Made by a program: the position numbers and the translations under genes | The notes under the pieces: generated by a model | The model's input: the letters and a program-made list of their open reading frames with translations, nothing else | Told to the model about the DNA's origin: nothing | Database searches by the model: none | Shown here: in pieces, positions 9,705 to 17,544 of the stretch | Numbering within the stretch: position 1 is the first letter of the stretch | How the letters are laid out: the number at the start of each line of letters is the position of its first letter | NCBI GenBank assembly: GCA_002368175.1 | Contig: AP018172.1 | Span: forward strand, 497,001 to 561,000 | Origin: Calothrix sp. NIES-2098 | GTDB taxonomy: Bacteria; Cyanobacteriota; Cyanobacteriia; Cyanobacteriales; Nostocaceae | DNA length: 64,000 nt | Direction: 5' to 3'

Positions 9705-10640
9705 ATGTCCGAGCGTCGTTACGCCATTCTAGGAACTGGTGCATTAGGTGGGTTTTATGGTGCCAAACTGCAAAAAGCTGGTTTAGATGTCCACTTTTTG
9801 CTGAGGAGTGACTATGAATATGTCAGTAAATCTGGTTTGGTGATTGAGTCAAAAGACGGCGATTTCGCCTTGACCCAAGTCAATGCCTACAATGATGTAG
9901 AGAAAATGCCACAATGCGATGTGGTAGTGGTGGCATTGAAGACGACACAAAATCATTTATTACCGCAGATGTTACCACCCGTCGTCAAAGATGATGGCGT
10001 AGTCTTAGTTTTGCAGAATGGACTAGCGGTGGAAGAAGAAGTAGCCAAAATAGTCGATCGTGTCAGCATTATTGGTGGTTTGTGTTTTCTCTGTTCCAAT
10101 AAAGTCGGACAAGGACATATCCGCCACCTCGACTATGGACAAATTACCTTAGGAGAGTATGTCACTGGCTACAATCCTGCTGGGATTACGGAGAAGATGC
10201 GGCAAATAGCCGATGACTTTATGAATGCGGGGATTTCGATAGAATTAACTGAAGACTTACTATTAGGGCGATGGAAAAAACTCGTATGGAACATCCCCTA
10301 TAATGGCTTATCTGTAGTTCTTAACGCCAGAACAGATGAATTAATGGCGTACGAACATACTCGCAACTTAGCTGAACAGTTGATGTATGAAGTTGCAGCG
10401 GGGGCGAAAAGTTGCGATCGCATTATTCCCGATAGCTTCATTCAGATGATGCTCGATTATACCGTGAAGATGAAGCCTTACCGTACTAGCATGAAAATTG
10501 ACTATGATGAACGGCGTCCTTTAGAAGTAGAAGCAATTTTTGGCAATCCGTTACGCAAAGCGCAAGCAGCAGGCGTGAATTTACCGCAGATTCGCTGTAT
10601 ATACCAGCAGATCAAGTTTTTGGATACAAGAAACAGATAG
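9705..10640 (+). CDS. Putative 2-dehydropantoate 2-reductase (PanE/ApbA family)
   Basis: This 311-residue ketopantoate reductase family protein begins with an NADP-binding Rossmann motif GTGALGGFYGAKL at residues 9-21. The C-terminal helical domain carries the family region RWKKLVWNIPYNGL, with the catalytic lysine and asparagine positions in place. The family reduces ketopantoate to pantoate in coenzyme A synthesis, but cyanobacteria carry several paralogues, so the exact substrate is not certain. A decayed copy of the 3' end lies just downstream. Confidence 0.8.
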   Translation: MSERRYAILGTGALGGFYGAKLQKAGLDVHFLLRSDYEYVSKSGLVIESKDGDFALTQVNAYNDVEKMPQCDVVVVALKTTQNHLLPQMLPPVVKDDGVVLVLQNGLAVEEEVAKIVDRVSIIGGLCFLCSNKVGQGHIRHLDYGQITLGEYVTGYNPAGITEKMRQIADDFMNAGISIELTEDLLLGRWKKLVWNIPYNGLSVVLNARTDELMAYEHTRNLAEQLMYEVAAGAKSCDRIIPDSFIQMMLDYTVKMKPYRTSMKIDYDERRPLEVEAIFGNPLRKAQAAGVNLPQIRCIYQQIKFLDTRNR

Positions 10641-10693
10641 ACAACATTAAGGGATTAGTCACCAACGCTTTAAAGTTGCTTTCCGGGAGTCAT

Positions 10694-10756
10694 CAATTGC
10701 TATTTTGGAGTACTCAATTACTATTTTGGAGTACCCAATTGCCATTTCGGATTTTG
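10694..10756. repeat. Three 21-bp tandem repeats
   Basis: Two near-identical units (caattgctattttggagtac type) at 10694 and 10715 are followed by a degenerate third unit at 10736 that runs into the decayed panE fragment. Confidence 0.75.
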
Positions 10757-10846
10757 CCAATCCCTTACCCAAAACACAAGCAGCATATGTCAATTGACTG
10801 CATATTAGCTATGTATACCAGCAGTTAAAGTGTTTGCATATAAAAA
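10742..10846 (+). pseudogene. Decayed duplicate of the 3' end of the PanE-like gene
   Basis: This stretch aligns over about 100 bases with 10534-10636 of the preceding gene: caatcc-ttac-caaa, cacaagcagca, tataccagcag and aagtgtttg-ata all match at the same spacing, at roughly 70 percent identity by eye. The frame is broken by a TGA. It is a relic of a partial tandem duplication and codes for nothing now. Confidence 0.7.
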
Positions 10847-10888
10847 GCAGAGTGGATAGGGGAAGCCCTTAATTTTTATCCACTCTGC
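10847..10888 (+). terminator. Intrinsic terminator downstream of the PanE-like gene
   Basis: A perfect 12-bp stem (gcagagtggata/tatccactctgc) is followed by actttttct. It directly follows the decayed panE 3' copy, which suggests that the copy marks the original end of the gene. Confidence 0.8.
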
Positions 10889-10962
10889 ACTTTTTCTAAT
10901 GCCAAGATTCAAGAATTATCGCTATTGTAATTAAACACAAGCGAATAAAATCTATAATTTAA

Positions 10963-11670
10963 TTAACGGAATCCTAAAATTTCAGATATTGCTGCAACAA
11001 TATCAAGATAAAAATTGCCACTCACTGCTCGGAACAACTCAAATTTAGAACTAGGAGCACCAAAAAACGGGCGTAAAAACCATCCTAATTGCACGCCCAC
11101 AAAAGCATATAAAAATAACCAGGATCTTAAAATAGTAGTGCGAGTTTTCTTACCTACATCGTCTTGTTTAGAAAGTAATTGCATTCCTTCATACAGAAAT
11201 TTAATTCCAAATATTCCTGTGATTCCAAAGATCAATACATTTAATAGTTTAAAAAATTGGTAAGAATTGGGAGCAGTAATCATAAAAAATAGCGTTACTG
11301 GTGCCAAGCTGAATAAAAGCACGCTAATTACTGATACTGCTGTGAGCAATACCACAAAATGCTGTTTTAAGCTGCTGCGAGAACCAAATAAAACATTAAA
11401 AAAGAATAGAGTCGGAAAACAAATTATTAGTGTTAATAAATAAAATGCCGGGAGTTTGATAGCCCCAGCTAATGCCTGTGCCCAACTATGAGATGCACCA
11501 ATAATTGCACCATATATGGCAAAACAAATAGAACTTGAAACAAACAAAGCACTAATTTTACTTTGTAATCTTATCCCTTGGCTAATTTCTTCTAAAAAAC
11601 CCTGGCGATCGCGTAGCAAACTAATTAAAATTCCAAATTGTTTATTTTTGTAAGATGGCTTTTCTAACAT
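10963..11670 (-). CDS. Multi-pass membrane protein, paralogue of the next gene
   Basis: This 235-residue protein has a polar N-terminus (about 45 residues, with LLRDRQGFLEEISQGIRLQSK) and about five hydrophobic helices. Its layout recalls Yip1-type small membrane proteins, and relatives in Nostoc genomes carry vague automatic names; I do not assign a function. It aligns along its whole length with the neighbouring gene at 11788-12504 (shared FLEEI-Q--RL-SKI, SSLKQHF/RSFGQHF and AFVG-QLGW-LRPFFG), so the two arose by tandem duplication. Confidence 0.75.
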   Translation of the reverse strand: MLEKPSYKNKQFGILISLLRDRQGFLEEISQGIRLQSKISALFVSSSICFAIYGAIIGASHSWAQALAGAIKLPAFYLLTLIICFPTLFFFNVLFGSRSSLKQHFVVLLTAVSVISVLLFSLAPVTLFFMITAPNSYQFFKLLNVLIFGITGIFGIKFLYEGMQLLSKQDDVGKKTRTTILRSWLFLYAFVGVQLGWFLRPFFGAPSSKFELFRAVSGNFYLDIVAAISEILGFR

Positions 11671-11787
11671 AGTGGTGTGATATGTAAATTATTAAATGCA
11701 GTATAAGCAAATTAACTACTAATGCCTAATAAAAAATGACAGCTTCACGAAAATTTCCTAAATCGTATAGCTATCATTAATAACTGA

Positions 11788-12504
11788 TTAACGAATTCCT
11801 AAAAGATGACCGATAGATTGCAGAATGCTTAAATAAAAACTGCCTTCTCTATCTCTAAATAGCTGAAACACAGAACCAGGTGTGCCAAAAAAAGGTCTGA
11901 GAGTCCATCCTAACTGGCTACCTACGAAAGCATAAAGAAATAGCCACGATAGTATAATTTTGCGGCGCGTACTGCTACCTTCATTATCTTGCTCTAATAC
12001 CACGCTCGTAGCTTGGTATAAAGAAGAAATCCCAATAAATCCCGTAAAAGAAAATATCAGAACATTCAGCAAAATTAAAAATTGGTAATTATTAGTGGTA
12101 ATTAAAAAGAATAGTGTAATAGGTGCAAAACTAAATAACAGTACGCTAGTTACCGAAACCGCAGTGAGTACTAGTGCGAAATGCTGCCCAAAACTACGTT
12201 TAGAACCAAAAATAATATTAGAAAAGTACAACGTAGGTAAGCAAATGATGAGCGTAATTAGATAGAGTGCTGGGAGTTTAATTGCAGAAGATACAGCTTG
12301 CATCCAGCTATGATATGCGCCAATAATACCGCCATAGATAGCCAGAAATAGAGAACTGCAAACTAAAAGCGAAATGATTTTACTTGGTAGTCGTACACTT
12401 TGAGTAATTTCTTCTAAAAAAATTTGGCGATCGCGCAGCAAGCCAATTAGTACTGTAAAGTATTTTATCCCAGAAGATTGTCGTTCAATCATTTTAATCC
12501 TCAC
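11788..12504 (-). CDS. Multi-pass membrane protein, paralogue of the preceding gene
   Basis: This 238-residue protein is the second member of the tandem pair. It has the same N-terminal amphipathic stretch (RDRQIFLEEITQSVRLPSK), about five membrane helices and the conserved C-terminal block AFVGSQLGWTLRPFFGTPGS. A 117-bp spacer separates the genes and no strong terminator is visible between them, so cotranscription is possible. The function is unknown. Confidence 0.75.
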   Translation of the reverse strand: MRIKMIERQSSGIKYFTVLIGLLRDRQIFLEEITQSVRLPSKIISLLVCSSLFLAIYGGIIGAYHSWMQAVSSAIKLPALYLITLIICLPTLYFSNIIFGSKRSFGQHFALVLTAVSVTSVLLFSFAPITLFFLITTNNYQFLILLNVLIFSFTGFIGISSLYQATSVVLEQDNEGSSTRRKIILSWLFLYAFVGSQLGWTLRPFFGTPGSVFQLFRDREGSFYLSILQSIGHLLGIR

Positions 12505-12544
12505 ACACTTTTTTCATCGGAATGAAATTAAATCCCTTTAATTT

Positions 12545-12610
12545 GGGGTATCAAAAGTCCATAATCTAAAAGCTTTTGACCATTAACCATTGACTTTTGA
12601 CTTTTCTGAA
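12545..12610. repeat. Short tandem repeat of the aaaagtc/ttgac type
   Basis: Imperfect copies of gacttttgac/aaaagtcca and their complements lie between the CruP-like gene and the membrane protein pair. They belong to the short-repeat class seen throughout the window. Confidence 0.6.
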
Positions 12611-12614
12611 TAAA

Positions 12615-14165
12615 TTATCCATCTGCATAATCGCTACCAGAACCAAACTTCCAGCCATCAACCAAGCGATGCCAATAATATTGTTGTTGAATTGGCAGGT
12701 ATTTAATCAATGTTTCTAGCATTGGACTCAGCCAAAATAAGGCAGTATAAACACCTAAATTACTGTAATGTAGCACCCAATCCAATAAATTCAATAAACC
12801 TACTTGGGGAATTATTTTGGCAACTAATCCAGGATTTGCCAAAGCAGTTTTCAGTAGTGTTTGCGTCAGTGCTGAAAACTGCACTACATCTTGCAAAAAC
12901 GGCTTGAGTACAGGTGTACCCAGCTTTTGCATTTCTTGAAAAACTATAGAAAGCAGTTGGTTAATTCGATCTGGAGGAATATTTTGATTCACGCCAACAC
13001 TCATCGCTTTTTGAAACAACCAAGTAACAGCCAAACTTGGCTGATAAGGTTGCAGCAAAGCTAGCGCTTTTGCAGATAATTGTTCGGTTTGCAGCGCTTC
13101 TTGAATACCAAAAGTTAAACGCTTCAAGTGACGCACCATAGCGCCAAAACCACCAAAACTTAAAGGTGATTGACTACCGCTACTATCTCCCACTGGCAAA
13201 ATCCGATTCCAAGGGGTTTTGAGGGGACTTTGGCGATAAGTAGGAAAGAAGCCAAACAGTGCCCGTTGAAACTTTAACTGACTCAATTCCACACCCTGAT
13301 ATTGTGGTAGAAGGCGCAGATATTCTTCAAACAGAGCTTCTAAACCTAAACGTTGTGGGTGTGCATCCATGTAGGTAAACAAGTAGGTAGTTCTGCCATC
13401 TTTAGCTGGAAAAGCTTCCCAGAAGTATTGGCATTGATTGTGCAAGGATGTAAATGATAACAACAAGTCACCAGATCGATTCTCCGGAAAACCTTGCGCA
13501 CAACTTCCCACAACTAAGCACAACGCATCAGGTTTTTGTCCTTGACGCGCTTGTTGTGCAATCGGAGAAAGATGTCCCATTGCATCGATTAATAACCTAG
13601 TTTTGAGTTGGCTATTTACCGTTACCCCATTAGGATGTACTACAGCTTCCGTTAAGGGTGTGTTTTCCCACAACTTCCCCCCAGCAGCTAAAAATTTTGT
13701 TTTCAATGTAGCCAAAAGATAAACAGGATTTACGCCAATGTTGAGAACATCCTCTACCCAAACTTCTGTACCACCATGAAAGCCGACTCTAGCTGGATTA
13801 TATTCTGTAGCGATCGCTTGCTCTAATTCTTCATTCGTCAGTAAATTCAATTCCAGAAACACTTCTAACTCTTTGCGAGAAATATTCCACTCTTGCTCTC
13901 TTCCCTGGAGAATTCCTCGCTCAATCAACCCTACTTTGACTCCCTGTACAGCTAAAGCGCAACCAATTAAAATCCCTAAAGTCCCACCGCAAACAATTAC
14001 ATCCCAGTCTACAGTGTCTAAAAGTTGCTCGTTCTCTTTGACTACCGTGGGGATCGGTGCGCGATCTGACCTCAGCGATGTTAAAATGCGATCGCTACGG
14101 CGTAGGCTTTCCATCACATCGCCTGGGAGTTGGGAGAGAATATCTTCGGTGATGCTCATATTCAA
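12615..14165 (-). CDS. cruP: FAD-dependent oxidoreductase, CruP/CruA (lycopene cyclase) family
   Basis: This 516-residue flavoprotein has an FAD-binding Rossmann region at residues 55-70 (VIVCGGTLGILIGCAL, with GGTLGI in place of GxGxxG) and the stretch GREQEWNISRKEL at 88-100, which I associate with the CruA/CruP branch of carotenoid cyclases. A second conserved block is LPVGDSSGSQSPLSFGGFG. CruA cyclises lycopene; CruP is its paralogue in cyanobacteria and plants, linked to limiting carotenoid epoxide or oxidative stress. CruP is preferred over CruA on general resemblance only. The divergent neighbour is a carotenoid-binding protein, which suits a carotenoid role. Confidence 0.65.
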   Translation of the reverse strand: MNMSITEDILSQLPGDVMESLRRSDRILTSLRSDRAPIPTVVKENEQLLDTVDWDVIVCGGTLGILIGCALAVQGVKVGLIERGILQGREQEWNISRKELEVFLELNLLTNEELEQAIATEYNPARVGFHGGTEVWVEDVLNIGVNPVYLLATLKTKFLAAGGKLWENTPLTEAVVHPNGVTVNSQLKTRLLIDAMGHLSPIAQQARQGQKPDALCLVVGSCAQGFPENRSGDLLLSFTSLHNQCQYFWEAFPAKDGRTTYLFTYMDAHPQRLGLEALFEEYLRLLPQYQGVELSQLKFQRALFGFFPTYRQSPLKTPWNRILPVGDSSGSQSPLSFGGFGAMVRHLKRLTFGIQEALQTEQLSAKALALLQPYQPSLAVTWLFQKAMSVGVNQNIPPDRINQLLSIVFQEMQKLGTPVLKPFLQDVVQFSALTQTLLKTALANPGLVAKIIPQVGLLNLLDWVLHYSNLGVYTALFWLSPMLETLIKYLPIQQQYYWHRLVDGWKFGSGSDYADG

Positions 14166-14602
14166 TAATCTCCTCTAATTTTTGTGCTGAATAGGCTAGA
14201 CCACTCTCAGCATAGAGGCTAAATGCACTAATCTAGTTAACCTATCCAGCGATATATTTGCAATCTCCAATTAGCCTTCGGTAGCGTTCATCCTGAGCGC
14301 TAGGCGGAGATATTTTTTGTAAATGCTTCCCAAAAATTGCCAGTTAATTTTGTCTCCTGGCTTACTCTACATCTACCTTCAGTATAGTTAAAAATTAAAT
14401 TTTCTCTGATACTTTTGGTTGCCAAATTTAATCCTAAAAATTAGAGTTAATCAAGTGTAATCCGTATTAATTCTATATTTCTGTACAATTATCAATATTG
14501 CTATCTTTGATTTCGATACTTATGTCTTCAGTAGGGTTAAATCGCAAATATAACTTTGTTAGCTTTGTTTGAGAAATTGAAGATTTATAAGCGGAGTTTG
14601 TA
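14166..14602. other. Divergent intergenic region between the CruP-like gene and the carotenoid protein gene
   Basis: This 437-bp spacer must hold both promoters. Around 14258-14325 there is an imperfect inverted repeat (atctcc...ggagat with an inner tagcg/cgcta) followed by attttttg, which could be a terminator or a dispersed repeat. Nothing else is recognised. Confidence 0.5.
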
Positions 14603-15094
14603 ATGACATACACCCAAACTGGCGATCCAACTATTCGCGAACATGTTCAAGCTTGGCAACAATTGGATGTGGATCAACAACTCGCTTTGTTCTGGTTCAT
14701 CTACAAAGAAATGGGCGGCTCAATTACACCAGCGGCTCCCGGTGCTAGCACTGTTTCACCAGAAATTGCTGAAGGCTTGTTCAATCAAGTTAAAGAATTA
14801 TCTCACGAAGAACAACTGCAAGTTCAGCGCGATTTAATTAACAAAGTTGATACTCAGATTTCCCGTGAATATTGTTCTTTAGGGGAGACTACTAAGTTAC
14901 TATTTTGGTATCGCTTATCTCAAGGTATGGATAACGGTACTATTATTCCCGTACCTCCTGATTATCAACTACCCTCACAATCTCAAGCTCTCTTAAATAG
15001 AATTAGAGGATTAGCTTTTGAGCAGCAAATTACTCTTTTCCGCGATTATGTTGCACCAATGGGTGCTGAACCAAAACCAGGTGCAGAAATTTAA
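14603..15094 (+). CDS. Helical carotenoid protein (stand-alone OCP N-terminal domain)
   Basis: This 163-residue protein matches only the all-helical N-terminal domain of orange carotenoid protein; the NTF2-like C-terminal domain is absent. Residues that line the carotenoid tunnel in OCP have counterparts: Trp31 and Tyr34 in LALFWFIYKEMG, Trp102 in LLFWYRL, and the arginine in QQITLFRDYV. Such HCPs bind keto-carotenoids and quench singlet oxygen or phycobilisome excitation, depending on the clade. The clade cannot be set here, and no C-terminal-domain homologue gene follows. A strong hairpin ends the gene. Confidence 0.9.
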   Translation: MTYTQTGDPTIREHVQAWQQLDVDQQLALFWFIYKEMGGSITPAAPGASTVSPEIAEGLFNQVKELSHEEQLQVQRDLINKVDTQISREYCSLGETTKLLFWYRLSQGMDNGTIIPVPPDYQLPSQSQALLNRIRGLAFEQQITLFRDYVAPMGAEPKPGAEI

Positions 15095-15137
15095 ATTCTG
15101 AACTTTTGCGTCTGTTTTAGTATTTAACTAAAAGGTG

Positions 15138-15167
15138 GCTTCCTATGGTTGATGAACTATAGGAAGC
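15138..15167 (+). terminator. Intrinsic terminator of the helical carotenoid protein gene
   Basis: A 13-bp stem with one G-U pair (gcttcctatggtt/aactataggaagc) closes a GATG tetraloop 43 bases after the stop codon. The trailing U-tract is weak (taattta). Confidence 0.8.
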
Positions 15168-15274
15168 TTAATTTATATCTATTACAAGCAACAAAGAATA
15201 GTACATTCTATTTCGCTTCAAATTCTGAGCATGAATTATATAAAAATTAATGGCGATCGCATCTTCACATAGAC

Positions 15275-16522
15275 AGGACTTACGCAACTGGCACAATGCG
15301 ATCGTTAGTTCATAGTACATAGGTATTAATTAAATCTGATTTTGAAAGCTTTGCCTTCGTAATAGAAGTCGCTGTCTTGGAAGTACTATCGAAATATTCG
15401 TGAGAAAATAGGTAGAGGTTATATTAGATAAATTTCGCTAAGGGTAATGAGATTTACTAAGCTTAATTACTGCCAATATTTATTAAGTAGTCAAATTAAT
15501 TATACAATTACCAATTTGGCAGAGCATTTAGAGAGTATTAGTCATGACGCAATTAACTATTATTTGAAAACCGAAAAATTAACACCTCGTTTACTATGGG
15601 ATAACGTGAAAGAGGTCGTTGAGTCTGATGAAAATGGTTACATCATATTTGATGATAGCGTTTTAGATAAAAAGTATTCTGAAGAAATAGAAATAGTCAG
15701 AAGACAATATAGTGGTAATGAGCATGGTGTCCTGAAAGGCATTGGTGTAGTTAGCTGCGTGTATGTCAACCCTACACTTCAAAGATTTTGGGTCATAGAT
15801 TATCGAATTTTTAATCCTGATGTCGATGGGAAAACCAAGATAGACCATGTGAAAGATATGCTCCAAAACCTTGTGTATCATAAGCTTTTACCATTTGATA
15901 CTGTTTTGATGGATACATGGTATGCGGTACACAGTTTAATGCTATATATTGATAGCTTAGACAAAATTTATTATTGCCCTTTAAAAAATAATCGTTTAGT
16001 TGATGATACATTTGGTCAAGAAAAATATAAACGGATTGAATTATTAGAATGGAACCAAGAAGAATTAGACTGTGGTAAAATCATAAAAATTAAAGGATTC
16101 CCAGCTAATAAAAAAGTGAAACTATTCCGGGTTACTGTTTCTACCAACAGAACGGATTATGTCGCCACTAACGATTTATCTCAAAGTTCCACGGATGTTG
16201 TACAACAGGTGTGTAAAATTCGTTGGAAAATAGAGGAGTTTCACAGGGAAATTAAACAACTAACTGGCATTGAATCTTGCCAGTGTCGGAAAGCTAGACT
16301 CCAAAGAAATCATATTGCTTGTGCAATGTTGGTTTGGGTTAGGTTAAAGAATTTAGCCTATAGAACTGGCAAAACTATCTATCAAATCAAGCATAACTTG
16401 CTTTCTAATTATTTAATTCAGCAACTGAAGCGCCCAAGTATTTTTATGTGCTTGGTTTGATTTATATTGTCGCGTGTCAGGGCTTTGCCCTGCCTGCTAT
16501 TTGTGCCAATTGCGTAAGTCCT
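15275..16522 (+). mobile_element. Insertion sequence with 21-bp terminal inverted repeats
   Basis: The ends match at 20 of 21 positions: the left end reads aggacttacgcaactggcac and the right end, on the other strand, aggacttacgcaattggcac. The element is about 1.25 kb and holds one intact transposase gene. The tetranucleotide atag lies two bases outside the left repeat and one base outside the right repeat, so it may be the target duplication, but the exact boundary is unsure. Confidence 0.85.
15447..16460 (+). CDS. IS4-superfamily (IS701-like) DDE transposase
   Basis: This 337-residue transposase is intact. The probable catalytic residues are an Asp in YIIFDDSVLDK (69 or 70), Asp156 in VLMDTWYAV and a Glu in RWKIEEFHREIKQ (263 or 264); this last block resembles the C-terminal signature of IS4/IS701 transposases. 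The gene lies between the terminal repeats described for the element. No disruption is seen, so the copy may be active or recently inserted. Confidence 0.9.
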   Translation: MRFTKLNYCQYLLSSQINYTITNLAEHLESISHDAINYYLKTEKLTPRLLWDNVKEVVESDENGYIIFDDSVLDKKYSEEIEIVRRQYSGNEHGVLKGIGVVSCVYVNPTLQRFWVIDYRIFNPDVDGKTKIDHVKDMLQNLVYHKLLPFDTVLMDTWYAVHSLMLYIDSLDKIYYCPLKNNRLVDDTFGQEKYKRIELLEWNQEELDCGKIIKIKGFPANKKVKLFRVTVSTNRTDYVATNDLSQSSTDVVQQVCKIRWKIEEFHREIKQLTGIESCQCRKARLQRNHIACAMLVWVRLKNLAYRTGKTIYQIKHNLLSNYLIQQLKRPSIFMCLV

Positions 16523-16744
16523 AATAGATATTCATAGCAAACAAAAAGCATTAGAGAAAGCTAACTTGAGATTCCTACATACGCTACGCACTTGTGCTGT
16601 TATTGCGGATGTCACCCGACAAGAGCATGGTGTAGAAGATGGCATTATCAATATTAATCGGCTGAACCTTATAAATACCCCTCAACTTCTGCAAATTTAC
16701 GTAAGCGTGTTAAACACTGACGCTGATAAAAACTGCTTAAAGTA
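16523..16744 (+). pseudogene. Possible remnant of a reading frame cut by the insertion sequence
   Basis: From the right end of the insertion sequence an open frame without a start codon runs to a stop at 16744, overlapping the 3' end of the sigma-like gene on the other strand. It contains RFLHTLRTCAVIADVTR. I recognise no family. It may be a gene remnant or chance open sequence. Confidence 0.25.
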
Positions 16745-17319
16745 GGTATAGATAATCCAAATTCCTCAGACAGTTCCTTCCAACTAGCTTCTGGAGGTAA
16801 GCGTCTCAAAATTAACACCTGACAATTGACATCTGGACGCCCTTTAATGTAATTATCCCGTAGTTCTCCGTTAGTATCAGCTTCTGCCCACATTCTCACG
16901 TTTTCCAAAATTGGTGGAGCTTCTGGAGTAGCAGCTAGGTTCTCTACAGGGTCAATAGTGTTAATATTATCGCCCGAACCAGATTGGTGTACCTTCAAAG
17001 GGACTTTAATAACTTGTTCTCGCTGCTGGTTGAGGTAAAAATCTTGAAGTCGCCGTTTTAAATAGGCATTCAGCCAAGTTATAACGCTTCCATAACTAGG
17101 ATCGTAGGCTTGACCTGTGTTAGCTTCACAAATATTGCGACAAAAATATAACCAAGTTTGTTGGAGCGCATCTTGATAATAAGAAGTAGTTTCCTTCCAG
17201 AGTCTACTTGCAGTCAAACGAATGATTTGCGTCAGCAGTTTCTGACGCTGAGGACTTCCGGGTGGGTTTTTACAGGCTTGTGCCACTAAATGGCGTAGCT
17301 GTTCATCCAATTCAACCAT
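16669..17319 (-). CDS. Sigma-70-like RNA polymerase sigma factor or sigma-like regulator
   Basis: This 216-residue protein has a region-2-like N-terminal half (YYQDALQQTWLYFCRN, then SVITWLNAYLKRRLQDFYLNQQR) and a region-4-like helix-turn-helix at about residues 178-205 (WKELSEEFGLSIPTLSSFYQ). The size and layout match sigma-factor-like proteins of filamentous cyanobacteria that are often followed by DUF1822 and CHASE2 genes; neither is present here, where an insertion sequence lies downstream. A DNA-binding regulatory role is inferred. Confidence 0.75.
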   Translation of the reverse strand: MVELDEQLRHLVAQACKNPPGSPQRQKLLTQIIRLTASRLWKETTSYYQDALQQTWLYFCRNICEANTGQAYDPSYGSVITWLNAYLKRRLQDFYLNQQREQVIKVPLKVHQSGSGDNINTIDPVENLAATPEAPPILENVRMWAEADTNGELRDNYIKGRPDVNCQVLILRRLPPEASWKELSEEFGLSIPTLSSFYQRQCLTRLRKFAEVEGYL

Positions 17320-17445
17320 AGCAATCTGGGTTAAGCAGCAGGGATATCATAGTATTGCGTATAACAATGTACTAAAGAATTACCCTTTGTCGTGATATTA
17401 ATTCTTCCGCCTTATAAGCTATGTGGATAACTTTAGCTAAAGTAC

Positions 17446-17492
17446 TAAAAAAGACGCGGAGAGCTTGTTAGATAAACTATCCCCACGTCTTG
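17446..17492 (-). terminator. Intrinsic terminator of the RnfD-like/DUF2330 operon
   Basis: On the minus strand an aagacgtgg/ccgcgtctt stem with one mismatch is followed by ttttttag, 53 bases after the DUF2330 stop codon. Confidence 0.75.
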
Positions 17493-17544
17493 CTGAAGCA
17501 ACGGATTATACAAACTCAAGGCACATCAACTGAGTGCGATCTGT

